A program made the translations under genes and the position numbers. Below are positions 56,835 through 64,000 of a stretch of 64,000 nt of DNA, piece after piece. Under the pieces are notes generated by a model. It was not told the DNA's origin, did not search any database, and saw only the letters and a program-made list of their open reading frames with translations. Each line of letters begins with the position of its first letter. The first letter of the stretch is position 1. This DNA comes from CAZMPJ01 sp964568455 (GTDB taxonomy: Bacteria; Margulisbacteria; WOR-1; O2-12-FULL-45-9): the NCBI GenBank assembly GCA_964568455.1, contig CAZMPJ010000002.1, forward strand, positions 62,001 through 126,000. The letters run 5' to 3'.

Positions 56835-58226
56835 ACTGTCTCCCGTTCCCAGTATTTCTTTGACGTCTTTGAGGCTTCTAGCTTCAACATAGACTCGAAG
56901 CAGGGGCTCTGTACCTGAAGCGCGGAATAAAATCCAACTTTGGTCTTCAAAATTTAATTTTAAGCCATCCAAGTTTTCTACTTTAACTACTTTTTTATGG
57001 GCAAAAGTTTTAGGTGGATTCTGTTTTAAGCTTTCTACCAACTGTTTTGCTTTATCAGTATGAATGTCTGACCGGTCATAGTAAAAATAACCATGCTTTT
57101 TCATAATGCCATTTAAAATTTGGCTTAAAGTTTGTTTTTCTAGCGCCATTAACTCTAATAAATTAAGCCCAGCTAAGACTCCGTCTCTTTCGGGGATAGC
57201 GCCTTTAATGCCCATGCCGCCTGATTCTTCGCCACCCAGTAAAATATCTTCTTTTAGCATTAAGCTGGCTACATGTTTAAAGCCGATTGGAGTTACATGT
57301 AGTTTTCTCTTATATTCTTTGCATAAGGCGTCAATTAAATTGCTTAAATTAAAAGTTTTTACCACATTTCCAGTCATTTTTTTATGCACTACCAAATGGT
57401 GGAGCAGAAGAGTGAAAACATTATGGGTATTGATAAATTGTCCGCTACCATCAATAGCCGCTAAGCGGTCTGCATCACCGTCTAAAACAATGCAGGCAGT
57501 TAGCTCATTGCTGTCTTTTAAAGCAGCATCTTTTACAAAAGAAATAGAGTCTTCAAGGTTTATTGGCAGGGGTTCTGGGTTAATTCCACCAAAAGAAGGA
57601 TCGCGATTACCTCTAATTTCAATTACATCCAGTCCCAATTCTTTAAAAAATCCCGCGCCGCTACCGTGCATGGGGTCGATAATGATTTTTATTTTCTTGC
57701 TTTTAATTAGGTCTAAGTCAACCAAGGATTTTATCTTTTTGAAATAAGCTGGTTTTGGATCAGCCAGCACAATATTTTTTCCTGAAAGTTTAATTTCTAG
57801 CTTATCTTTTATCTTAGCTTCCACTGCTTTAGTAGTTTCTGGAAAAGCAGATCCGCCAAATTCTTCTTTAATCTTAAAGCCATTCCATTCTGGTGGATTG
57901 TGGGAAGCGGTGATCATGATTCCAGCTGCTAATTGATTTTGATTCACAAAGAAAGAAAGAACTTGAGAGGGGATGGCATATTTAACTAGATGAGTTTTAA
58001 TGCCTGCGCCAGAAACAACTTCTGCTGCAGTTCTGGCAAAATGCTCGGATTGAAAACGATTGTCATAGCCAACTGCCAGGCCTTTTTTGTCTAAGCCTTT
58101 TTCTTTTAAATGTTCCACTAAAGCTTGGGCAACCAGCTGGACGTTATCAAAGGTAAAATCCTCTGCGATTTTAGCGCGCCAACCGTCGGTGCCAAACTTA
58201 AAAACCAATGGGGAGGAGTTGCTCAT
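56817..58226 (-). CDS. Phosphoglucomutase/phosphomannomutase family protein
   Basis: The 469-residue alpha-D-phosphohexomutase opens FKFGTDGWRAKIAEDFTFDN. It has the active-site serine loop ITASHNPPEWNGFKIK, metal-binding LDGDADRLA, sugar-binding GGEESGGMG and phosphate-binding RASGTEPLLRVY. Substrate (glucose, mannose or both) is not decided by sequence. The ATG at 58226 is preferred over one at 58265; GAAAGG lies upstream. It overlaps the end of the PBP1A gene by 29 nt, so both are in one unit supplying wall and envelope sugars. Confidence 0.92.
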   Translation of the reverse strand: MSNSSPLVFKFGTDGWRAKIAEDFTFDNVQLVAQALVEHLKEKGLDKKGLAVGYDNRFQSEHFARTAAEVVSGAGIKTHLVKYAIPSQVLSFFVNQNQLAAGIMITASHNPPEWNGFKIKEEFGGSAFPETTKAVEAKIKDKLEIKLSGKNIVLADPKPAYFKKIKSLVDLDLIKSKKIKIIIDPMHGSGAGFFKELGLDVIEIRGNRDPSFGGINPEPLPINLEDSISFVKDAALKDSNELTACIVLDGDADRLAAIDGSGQFINTHNVFTLLLHHLVVHKKMTGNVVKTFNLSNLIDALCKEYKRKLHVTPIGFKHVASLMLKEDILLGGEESGGMGIKGAIPERDGVLAGLNLLELMALEKQTLSQILNGIMKKHGYFYYDRSDIHTDKAKQLVESLKQNPPKTFAHKKVVKVENLDGLKLNFEDQSWILFRASGTEPLLRVYVEARSLKDVKEILGTGDSLVSSL

Positions 58227-60252
58227 CGTTTTCTTTTTTCCTTTCTTCTGAACCATCTTCTCCATAAACTATTTCACTGATTTCTTCTGCACTTTGATCG
58301 TATTCTTTGGGTACATTATGTTGCCAAAAAGCTTCTTTTATTCGATCTTCAGCTGGGGTGTCAGCAGAAGCCAGTTTTCCGTTTTTCTTATTGATTTCTA
58401 CCCAGACCAGACCTTCTGGTTCAGGAAAATTTAGGATTGGTTGTTCTTTTAACACTTGTAAATTATAAGCTTTCCAGATTCTGGGACAAACGCCTACTTC
58501 TGCCACACCTTCCATTGAAGTGTTATCATCATTGCCTACCCAAACCCCAGTTACTAGTTGTGGCACGAAGCCAATAAACCAGGCATCCCTAAATTCCTGC
58601 GAGGTTCCTGTCTTTGCTGCAGCCAGGCGGCCAATATTTGCCCTAACACCGGTCCCGCGCTTAATTACTCCTTGCATTAGGTCTACCATGACTGCAGAAA
58701 TATCAGGATCAAGCGCTCTTTTTTCTTTAAGTTTGTGCTTGTAAAGCACGGCCCCATTGCGGCTTTCAATTCTAGTAATGGCAGTAGGCTCAACCCAGAT
58801 GCCTTCATTGGCAAATGTGCCAAAAGAAGAAGTGATTTCAAGCAAAGTTACTTCAGAAGCGCCTAGGGTAAGGGCTAAGCCTGGCTCAAGATGGCTTTGG
58901 ATTCCCATTTTTCTGGCGGTTCTGATAGCAGAGTGGATCCCTACTTTTTCTAAAAGTTTAATGGCTGGGATGTTAAGTGATTTTTCTAGGGCATAGCGCA
59001 AAGTTATTGGCCCTTTAAATTTATTATCAAAATTCATTGGGGTCCAGGTTCCATCTGGATTCCAATCTTCATTAGGAAAAACCTCAAAAGTAGTGAAAGT
59101 ATCCATTAAGATGGTGCCAGGAGAAAAACCCTGTTCCATAGCAGTAGCATAAATGTAAGGTTTAAAAGAAGATCCGGGTGGACGTTTGGCTTGTACTGCG
59201 CGGTTAAATTTGCTCTCGTAAAAATCTACTCCGCCTACCATGGCTTTGATATAGCCGGTTCGAGGATCAATGGAGGCTAGGGCGGCCTGACTGAATTTAT
59301 ATCTTTCACCTTCTCGGCTAACACGATCGGTTATTACGTTTTCTGCTACGGTTTGCATAGAAGTATCTAGGGTGGTATAAACTTTTAATCCTTCGTGATA
59401 AACAGTTTCTTCCCCATATTTTTCAACCAGATCCTGGAGTATATAACTGATGAAGTAGGGGGCGATTTCGCCTTTTCTTTTTAAGTTTTTAGGTGAAAAG
59501 TCTAGTTCCCTAATTGCCGCTAGCCTTGCATCACGCTCTGAAACAACCCCTTGATTTAACATTACATTTAAAACATGGATTTGGCGCATTTTAGAGCGTT
59601 TAAAATTTCTATAAGGAGAATAACGTTCCGGGCCTTTGATTAATCCGGCAATCATGGCTGCTTCAGCTAGATCAAGGTCAGCAGCCGGTTTATTGAAATA
59701 AAGTTTTGCAGCGGATTCAATGCCATAAGAATTATGTCCAAAATAAACCTGGTTAAAGTACATTTCTAAAATTTCTGATTTAGTATAACGCTGTTCAATT
59801 TGAAGGGCTAAGATTGCTTCGGCTAATTTTCTGACCATGGTTTTTCTGCGGGTTAAATATAAATTCCTGGCCAATTGCTGAGAAATAGTGCTGGCGCCTT
59901 CAATCACTCGGCCGTAAATAGCGTTTTTTAAAGTAGCGCGGATAATACTGTATAAGTCCACCCCTTTATGCTTATAAAACCGCTCGTCTTCAATGGCAAT
60001 GACTGCTTTTTGCATATTAGGAGAGATTTTTGAAAGCGGCACTATTTGCCGGTTTTCTTCTCGATGTAATCGAGCCAATACTTTTCCATTCGCGGAAAAA
60101 ATTAAAGTGGTTTCGCTGGGAACATAGGCATTTAAGCTCTCAATATCCGGTAGTTGATAAATGATTTGCAAAAAAATTACTGCCACAGCAGCAATAAAGA
60201 TGAAAGAGCCAATAATAAAAACTTTTATCAATAATTCTCGGCTTTTGGGCAT
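58198..60252 (-). CDS. mrcA: Penicillin-binding protein 1A (bifunctional class A PBP)
   Basis: The 684-residue enzyme has a membrane anchor (about 9-32) and a glycosyltransferase domain with the catalytic Glu in IAIEDERFYKHKGVD and GASTISQQLARNLYLT. The transpeptidase domain has SSFK (in RPPGSSFKPYIYATAME), KSLN and KTGTSQ. It polymerises and crosslinks peptidoglycan. A TATAAT 9 nt upstream of the ATG gives a very short or absent leader. It is divergent from aroQ. Confidence 0.94.
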   Translation of the reverse strand: MPKSRELLIKVFIIGSFIFIAAVAVIFLQIIYQLPDIESLNAYVPSETTLIFSANGKVLARLHREENRQIVPLSKISPNMQKAVIAIEDERFYKHKGVDLYSIIRATLKNAIYGRVIEGASTISQQLARNLYLTRRKTMVRKLAEAILALQIEQRYTKSEILEMYFNQVYFGHNSYGIESAAKLYFNKPAADLDLAEAAMIAGLIKGPERYSPYRNFKRSKMRQIHVLNVMLNQGVVSERDARLAAIRELDFSPKNLKRKGEIAPYFISYILQDLVEKYGEETVYHEGLKVYTTLDTSMQTVAENVITDRVSREGERYKFSQAALASIDPRTGYIKAMVGGVDFYESKFNRAVQAKRPPGSSFKPYIYATAMEQGFSPGTILMDTFTTFEVFPNEDWNPDGTWTPMNFDNKFKGPITLRYALEKSLNIPAIKLLEKVGIHSAIRTARKMGIQSHLEPGLALTLGASEVTLLEITSSFGTFANEGIWVEPTAITRIESRNGAVLYKHKLKEKRALDPDISAVMVDLMQGVIKRGTGVRANIGRLAAAKTGTSQEFRDAWFIGFVPQLVTGVWVGNDDNTSMEGVAEVGVCPRIWKAYNLQVLKEQPILNFPEPEGLVWVEINKKNGKLASADTPAEDRIKEAFWQHNVPKEYDQSAEEISEIVYGEDGSEERKKENDEQLLPIGF

Positions 60253-60261
60253 AACCTAGGA

Positions 60262-60267
60262 ATTATA
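60262..60267 (-). promoter_or_regulatory. -10 box of the PBP1A gene
   Basis: TATAAT on the minus strand ends 9 nt before the ATG at 60252. The region overlaps the divergent aroQ promoter. Confidence 0.5.
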
Positions 60268-60283
60268 GCATATTCTTGCGGGG

Positions 60284-60289
60284 TATAAT
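60284..60289 (+). promoter_or_regulatory. -10 box of the aroQ operon
   Basis: TATAAT lies 22 nt before the ATG at 60312, predicting a leader of about 15 nt without a Shine-Dalgarno site. Confidence 0.5.
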
Positions 60290-60311
60290 AAACTGTGTTA
60301 AGATTATTGTC

Positions 60312-60752
60312 ATGACAGCAAAAATACTCATAATCCATGGCCCCAACTTAAACTTGTTAGGCGAACGGGAAGTGGGGGTTTATGGCGATCTTTCTTTAGA
60401 AGAAATCAATAAACAGCTAAAAGTTGTGGCTAAAAATGGAAAAGTTGATATAGAAACCTTTCAAAGCAATATTGAAGGTGAAATTGTTAATGCTATCCAG
60501 CAGGCTAAGGGAAAATTTAATGCCATTGTAATTAACCCCGGTGGCTATACCCATTATAGCGTTGCTATCCGGGATGCAATTGCTGCGGTTAAGGTTCCAA
60601 CTATTGAAGTCCACCTTTCAAATATCTATGCCCGCGAAGAATTTCGGCATAAATCAGTTATTGCTCCTGTGGCAGTGGGTCAAGTGGCTGGTTTTGGTCT
60701 CAACAGTTATATTTTTGGTCTAAAAGCTGCAATTGACTTGATCAAAAAGTGA
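60312..60752 (+). CDS. aroQ: 3-dehydroquinate dehydratase, type II
   Basis: The 146-residue shikimate-pathway enzyme has ILIIHGPNLNLLGEREVGVY (catalytic Tyr), FQSNIEGEIVNAIQQA, INPGGYTHYSVAIRDAI and VEVHLSN-type (EVHLSNIYAREEFRHKSV) motifs. The length is typical. The start at the ATG at 60312 fits the family; an upstream frame to 60276 would begin before the -10 box. The stop overlaps the GTG of the next gene. Confidence 0.95.
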   Translation: MTAKILIIHGPNLNLLGEREVGVYGDLSLEEINKQLKVVAKNGKVDIETFQSNIEGEIVNAIQQAKGKFNAIVINPGGYTHYSVAIRDAIAAVKVPTIEVHLSNIYAREEFRHKSVIAPVAVGQVAGFGLNSYIFGLKAAIDLIKK

Positions 60753-61381
60753 ATAAAAACCAGTTAAAAGCCATCCAAATAGCGCTTAAGGTTTTATCTT
60801 CTATTAAAATTAAGCCTGGATTAAAAGAATCAACCGTTGCAGCCCAAATTAAAGCCCTCTTAAAAAAATATAATGCTAAACCAGCTTTTAAAATTATAGT
60901 TGGTTCTGGTAGAAGATCGGCTATTCCTCATTGTTTTGCTGCTAATAAACGAATAAAAAAAGGGGAGTTGGTTGTAGTCGATTTCGGAGCACTGTATAAT
61001 GGTTATAGGTCTGATATTACCCGCACTTTTGTAGTGGGAAAGCCTAGCCAAAAGCAAAAAAAGATCATAAAAATAGTGAAAAAGGCTCAGGCAAGGGCCA
61101 TTAAGGTGGTAAAGGTGGGGGAAAAATGTTGTGAAATTGATGAAGCAGCGCGGCGATATATTAAAAGCAAAGGTTATGGAAAGTATTTTATCCATAGCAC
61201 TGGACATGGGATTGAACATAAAACCCATGAGGCGCCTAAGATTTCCAGTAAAAATAATCGAAAATTAAAAGCAGGAACAGTTATTTGTATTGAACCGGGA
61301 ATATATATAAAAGGTTGGGGCGGGGTCAGGATTGAAGATATGGTTTTAGTAACCAAAAAGGGATGCAAAGTTTTAACATGA
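60749..61381 (+). CDS. M24 family metallopeptidase (Xaa-Pro aminopeptidase-like)
   Basis: The 210-residue pita-bread-fold peptidase has the five metal ligands in order: Asp in VVVDFGALYNGYRSDITRTF (two Asp), His in HSTGHGIEHKTHE, Glu in CIEPGIYI and Glu in VRIEDMVLV. It contains only the catalytic domain; the N-terminal creatinase-like domain of PepP/PepQ (total about 350) is missing. Such short forms exist. It lies between aroQ and ispD with overlapping codons on both sides. Confidence 0.88.
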   Translation: MNKNQLKAIQIALKVLSSIKIKPGLKESTVAAQIKALLKKYNAKPAFKIIVGSGRRSAIPHCFAANKRIKKGELVVVDFGALYNGYRSDITRTFVVGKPSQKQKKIIKIVKKAQARAIKVVKVGEKCCEIDEAARRYIKSKGYGKYFIHSTGHGIEHKTHEAPKISSKNNRKLKAGTVICIEPGIYIKGWGGVRIEDMVLVTKKGCKVLT

Positions 61382-62061
61382 AAACAGTTGCGATAATAAC
61401 AGCAGGTGGAATGGGCAAAAGAATGGGTCAGCCCAAGCAATTCTTGGAAATTGCCGGTAAACCCATGGTGGAGCAGACTATTTCGATTTTTGAAAAAGCT
61501 GATTGTATAGATGAAATCATTTTGGTAATAAGCCCAGAAGAAATTGAAAAAGCTAAAAAGTTTAAATTTAAAAAAATCAAAAAAATTGTTGCTGGAGGCA
61601 AAGAAAGACAGGATTCGGTTAATAATGGCTTAAAAGAATTGCCTGATGATTGTGAAATTGTGGCGATTCATGACGGAGCAAGGCCTTTTGTGAGTGTTGA
61701 TATTATTGAAGAGTCAGTTAGAGAAGCTAAAAAAGAAGGAGCGATAGTAGTTGGGGTTCCTGTTAAAGACACAATAAAACAACTTCAAACATCAAACATC
61801 AAACATCAAAATAAATCTGAACTTCAAATTGAGAAAACATTAAACCGGAAAAGTTTATGGCGGGCGCAGACGCCGCAGGTTTTTAAGAAGGAAATTATAG
61901 TCAAAGCTTATCAGGCAGGGTATAATAGATATCAGGTTACAGATGATGCCATGTTGGTTGAAAAACTTGGTATTCCTGTAAAAATGGCAATGGGTTCGTA
62001 CCAAAATATAAAAATTACCACTCCAGAAGATTTAAAATTGGCGAAAGGAATAATATCATGA
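61378..62061 (+). CDS. ispD: 2-C-methyl-D-erythritol 4-phosphate cytidylyltransferase
   Basis: The 227-residue MEP-pathway enzyme joins CTP and methylerythritol phosphate. It opens VAIITAGGMGKRMGQPKQFL with the CTP-binding loop, and has GGKERQDSVNNGL, IHDGARPFVS, PVKDTIK and LWRAQTPQVFKKE. Between KDTIK and LNRKSLW it holds about 20 residues (QLQTSNIKHQNKSELQIEKT), roughly ten more than usual, encoded partly by tandem CAAACAT heptads. dxs lies two genes on, so two MEP-pathway genes cluster here. ATGA overlap with the peptidase. Confidence 0.94.
   Translation: MKTVAIITAGGMGKRMGQPKQFLEIAGKPMVEQTISIFEKADCIDEIILVISPEEIEKAKKFKFKKIKKIVAGGKERQDSVNNGLKELPDDCEIVAIHDGARPFVSVDIIEESVREAKKEGAIVVGVPVKDTIKQLQTSNIKHQNKSELQIEKTLNRKSLWRAQTPQVFKKEIIVKAYQAGYNRYQVTDDAMLVEKLGIPVKMAMGSYQNIKITTPEDLKLAKGIIS
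61786..61810 (+). repeat. In-frame heptad repeat inside ispD
   Basis: CAAACAT is repeated three times plus a partial unit, encoding QTSNIKHQ within the variable loop before the LWRAQTPQ motif. The unit length matches the CAAATGT heptads at 41136-41163. Confidence 0.7.
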
Positions 62062-62513
62062 TAAATTTGTTGTTGTCGAATTTTGTTCTTGTATCAGTAG
62101 TGGTTTCTTGGTTTTTAGCTCAATTTTTGAAAGTAGTTATTTACTATTTTGAAGAGAAGAAGCTTAATTTGTGGCACTTTTTTGAGGCGGGTGGTATGCC
62201 ATCTGCTCACTCGGCAGCAGTTACTTCTTTAACTTTAGCAGTAGCACTTAGTGCTGGAATTGGCAGTCCTTTAGTTGTAATTTGTTTCGTCTTTGCCTTA
62301 ATTGTTATGTATGATGCTACAGGGGTGCGGCGGGCAGCGGGAAAACAAGCGGAAATTCTTAACAAGATTATTGATGATAGTTATTCAACCGGCAAAGTTA
62401 AAATCAGCAAACTAAAAGAGATTTTAGGGCATGATCCGATTGAGGTGGTTGCTGGTGCTACTTTAGCTGTTACCATGACTTTACTTACTTATTATGTCTA
62501 CTTTATTAGATAA
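62058..62513 (+). CDS. Divergent PAP2-family membrane protein (YuiD/DUF212-like)
   Basis: The 151-residue protein has helices near 5-27, 45-70, 72-90 and 130-150. The conserved motifs are AGGMPSAHSAAVTSL, YDATGVRRAAGKQAEILN and LGHDPIEVVAGA. The family resembles phosphatidic-acid phosphatase 2 in its PSAH motif; a phosphatase role in lipid carrier metabolism is likely but unproven. It is coupled to ispD by a 4-nt overlap and to dxs by a 20-nt overlap. Confidence 0.88.
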   Translation: MINLLLSNFVLVSVVVSWFLAQFLKVVIYYFEEKKLNLWHFFEAGGMPSAHSAAVTSLTLAVALSAGIGSPLVVICFVFALIVMYDATGVRRAAGKQAEILNKIIDDSYSTGKVKISKLKEILGHDPIEVVAGATLAVTMTLLTYYVYFIR

Positions 62514-64000
62514 AATAAAATTACCAGAAACATTAAAAGAACTGGATGGGAAACAACTGGAAGAAGTTGCTGCCGAAGTTCGTCAGAAAATTATTGAAGT
62601 GACTTCCAAAAATGGTGGGCATGTTGCTCCTAGTCTTGGGGCAATTGAGTTGGCTGTGGCGCTACATGCTAGCTTTGCCACTCCTAAAGATAAAATTATC
62701 TGGGATGTAGGGCATCAGGCTTATGCGCATAAAATTTTAACTGGTCGAGTGAAAGAGTTTGAAACTTTAAGGACCTTAAATGGTATTTCTGGATTTCCCA
62801 AACCAACTGAAAGCCCACATGATGCTTTTGCTGTGGGCCATGCTTCCACTTCTATTTCTGCTGGGCTGGGTATCGTTAAGGCTCGCGATTTAAAAGGGGA
62901 AGATTATTCAGTAGTCTCGGTGATTGGTGATGGTTCTATGTCCGGTGGATTGGCTTTTGAGGGTGTAAATAATGTTGCCAACTTAAAAACCAATTTTATT
63001 GTGATTTTAAATGATAATGAAATGTCTATTTCAAAAAATGTGGGCGCGCTTTCTAATTACTTAACTCAAGTTTCAACCTCTGATGTTTATGTTGAGCTTA
63101 GGAACCGGATTGAAAAATTAGTGAAAAGAATTCCTAATATTGGAACTCCATTTTTTGAGGCAGCCCGTAAATTAAAAGATCGCACCAGACATTTGGTTAT
63201 GAGTTTTAAGGTAGATGTTATTTTTGAGGAATTAGGTTTTAAATATTTTGGACCGATTGATGGACACAATATCCAACTTTTAATCAGCACTTTGCATCAT
63301 GCCAGAGATATTGAGGGACCGGTTTTGATTCATGTGATAACTAAAAAAGGCAAAGGCTTTAAGCCGGCAGAAGATGATCCCAGCCGTTTTCACGGGACAG
63401 GTCCTTTTGATATTAAAACTGGTAAAGCCTTAAATGGAACAAAGGGTCTAACTTATACTAAAGTATTTAGTAAAACCCTGGTTAAGATTGCTCAGGAAAA
63501 TTCTAAAATTGTTGGGGTTACGGCTGCGATGTTGGATGGAACTGGCATGGAAGAGTTTGCTAAAAAATTCCCTAAACGTTTTTTTGACGTAGGGATAGCA
63601 GAAGAACATGCAGTAACTTTTTCCGCCGGCCTGGCGATTTCTGGAATGAAGCCAATGGTGGCGATTTATTCCACTTTTTTGCAAAGAAGTTATGATGAAA
63701 TAGTGCACGATGTTTGCCTGCAAAATTTACCAGTTACTTTTTGTCTTGACCGCGCTGGTTTAGTAGGGGAAGATGGCCCAACCCATCATGGGATGTTTGA
63801 TTTAGCTTATCTCCGGTCAATTCCTAATATGGTAGTGATGGCGCCAAAAGATGAAAATGAATTTCAGCACATGCTCTATACTGCTAGTAAACATGATGGA
63901 CCAATATCTATTAGATATCCCAGAGGTAAAGGACCTGGTGTTGAGTTAGACCAAGAATTAAAAGAATTGGACATTGGCAAGTCTGAAAATTCATTAGCCA
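62494..64000 (+). CDS. dxs: 1-deoxy-D-xylulose-5-phosphate synthase (partial, C-terminus off window)
   Basis: The frame is open from the ATG at 62494 to the right edge, about 502 codons of the usual 620-640. It begins MSTLLDKIKLPETLKELDGK and has the thiamine-diphosphate motif GDGSMSGGLAFEGVNN...LNDNEMS. It continues with GGHVAPSLGAIELAV, the second-domain FDVGIAEEHAVTFSAGLA and GEDGPTHHG. It condenses pyruvate and glyceraldehyde 3-phosphate, the first MEP-pathway step. The segment VIFEELGFKYFGPIDGHNIQ is typical. Overlaps the PAP2-like gene by 20 nt. Confidence 0.96.
   Translation, partial: MSTLLDKIKLPETLKELDGKQLEEVAAEVRQKIIEVTSKNGGHVAPSLGAIELAVALHASFATPKDKIIWDVGHQAYAHKILTGRVKEFETLRTLNGISGFPKPTESPHDAFAVGHASTSISAGLGIVKARDLKGEDYSVVSVIGDGSMSGGLAFEGVNNVANLKTNFIVILNDNEMSISKNVGALSNYLTQVSTSDVYVELRNRIEKLVKRIPNIGTPFFEAARKLKDRTRHLVMSFKVDVIFEELGFKYFGPIDGHNIQLLISTLHHARDIEGPVLIHVITKKGKGFKPAEDDPSRFHGTGPFDIKTGKALNGTKGLTYTKVFSKTLVKIAQENSKIVGVTAAMLDGTGMEEFAKKFPKRFFDVGIAEEHAVTFSAGLAISGMKPMVAIYSTFLQRSYDEIVHDVCLQNLPVTFCLDRAGLVGEDGPTHHGMFDLAYLRSIPNMVVMAPKDENEFQHMLYTASKHDGPISIRYPRGKGPGVELDQELKELDIGKSENSLA

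Noticed and set aside
57106..57747. 213-codon plus-strand frame
   Set aside because: It is antisense to the well-supported phosphohexomutase gene and shows no family features.

Overview
The window is low-GC bacterial chromosome carrying mostly housekeeping genes. The organism looks like an uncultured diderm. Outer-membrane features are an OstA/LptD-like protein, a barrel-like protein ending in Tyr-Lys-Phe, and lipoproteins with poly-threonine linkers. The mix of a pyruvoyl-dependent arginine decarboxylase, a CBS-less GuaB3-type IMP dehydrogenase, many radical-SAM enzymes, a tiny zinc-ribbon protein and intergenic palindromes fits a Margulisbacteria/WOR-1 (Saganbacteria)-like candidate lineage. 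That placement is inference; there is no rRNA here to prove it. TGA is used as an ordinary stop. Nine tRNA genes are present, none with an encoded CCA.

Layout. 0-4.2 kb: a partial secreted gene, six tRNAs, a seven-repeat beta-propeller lipoprotein, and a U32 peptidase coupled to a YchF-like protein without a functional P-loop. 4.2-9.7 kb: a palindromic element, an unknown gene, a B12-type radical-SAM/SEC-C fusion, then arginine decarboxylase, two radical-SAM genes and a YggS protein. 9.7-18.6 kb: tRNA-Lys/Phe/Thr, envelope proteins, a FabD-like gene, a metallo-hydrolase, holA, ftsI, an ORF6N gene and an unknown exported protein. 18.7-26.4 kb: a defence island with type I restriction-modification genes hsdM, hsdS and hsdR and a Shedu-family nuclease gene between hsdM and hsdS. 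Identical 31-bp direct repeats bracket it. 26.4-37.2 kb: trpS, scpAB, queE, dnaE, hisI, uvrA. 37.2-39.4 kb: two unknown genes. 39.4-47.5 kb: dnaB, lptD-like, tmk, alaS, ruvX, mltG. 47.5-52.5 kb: guaB3-guaA, a YgiT-type zinc-finger gene and two envelope genes. 52.5-64 kb: glyA, ftsEX, a PpiC/TPR protein, a phosphohexomutase, PBP1A, aroQ, an M24 peptidase, ispD, a PAP2-like gene and partial dxs.

Two genome-wide signals stand out. First, many promoter-proximal genes appear leaderless: a -10 box lies only 5-9 nt before the start codon, while operon-internal genes usually carry Shine-Dalgarno (SD) sites or overlap their upstream neighbour. Second, five genes of unknown or atypical function share a different promoter. 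Three have TGAAAT-N14-nnYGATAW-N6-start with exact spacing, and two share identical 11-nt and 16-nt boxes (ATGCAAGTTTT and CGATATATTATATGTA). This resembles a sigma-28/FliA-family promoter and suggests a hidden regulon.

Several families of small palindromic repeats invade coding sequence. One supplies the signal-peptide core of the LptD-like protein, one lies in frame inside ispD, and one family supplies the C-termini and stops of ruvX and mltG and the SD site of mltG.
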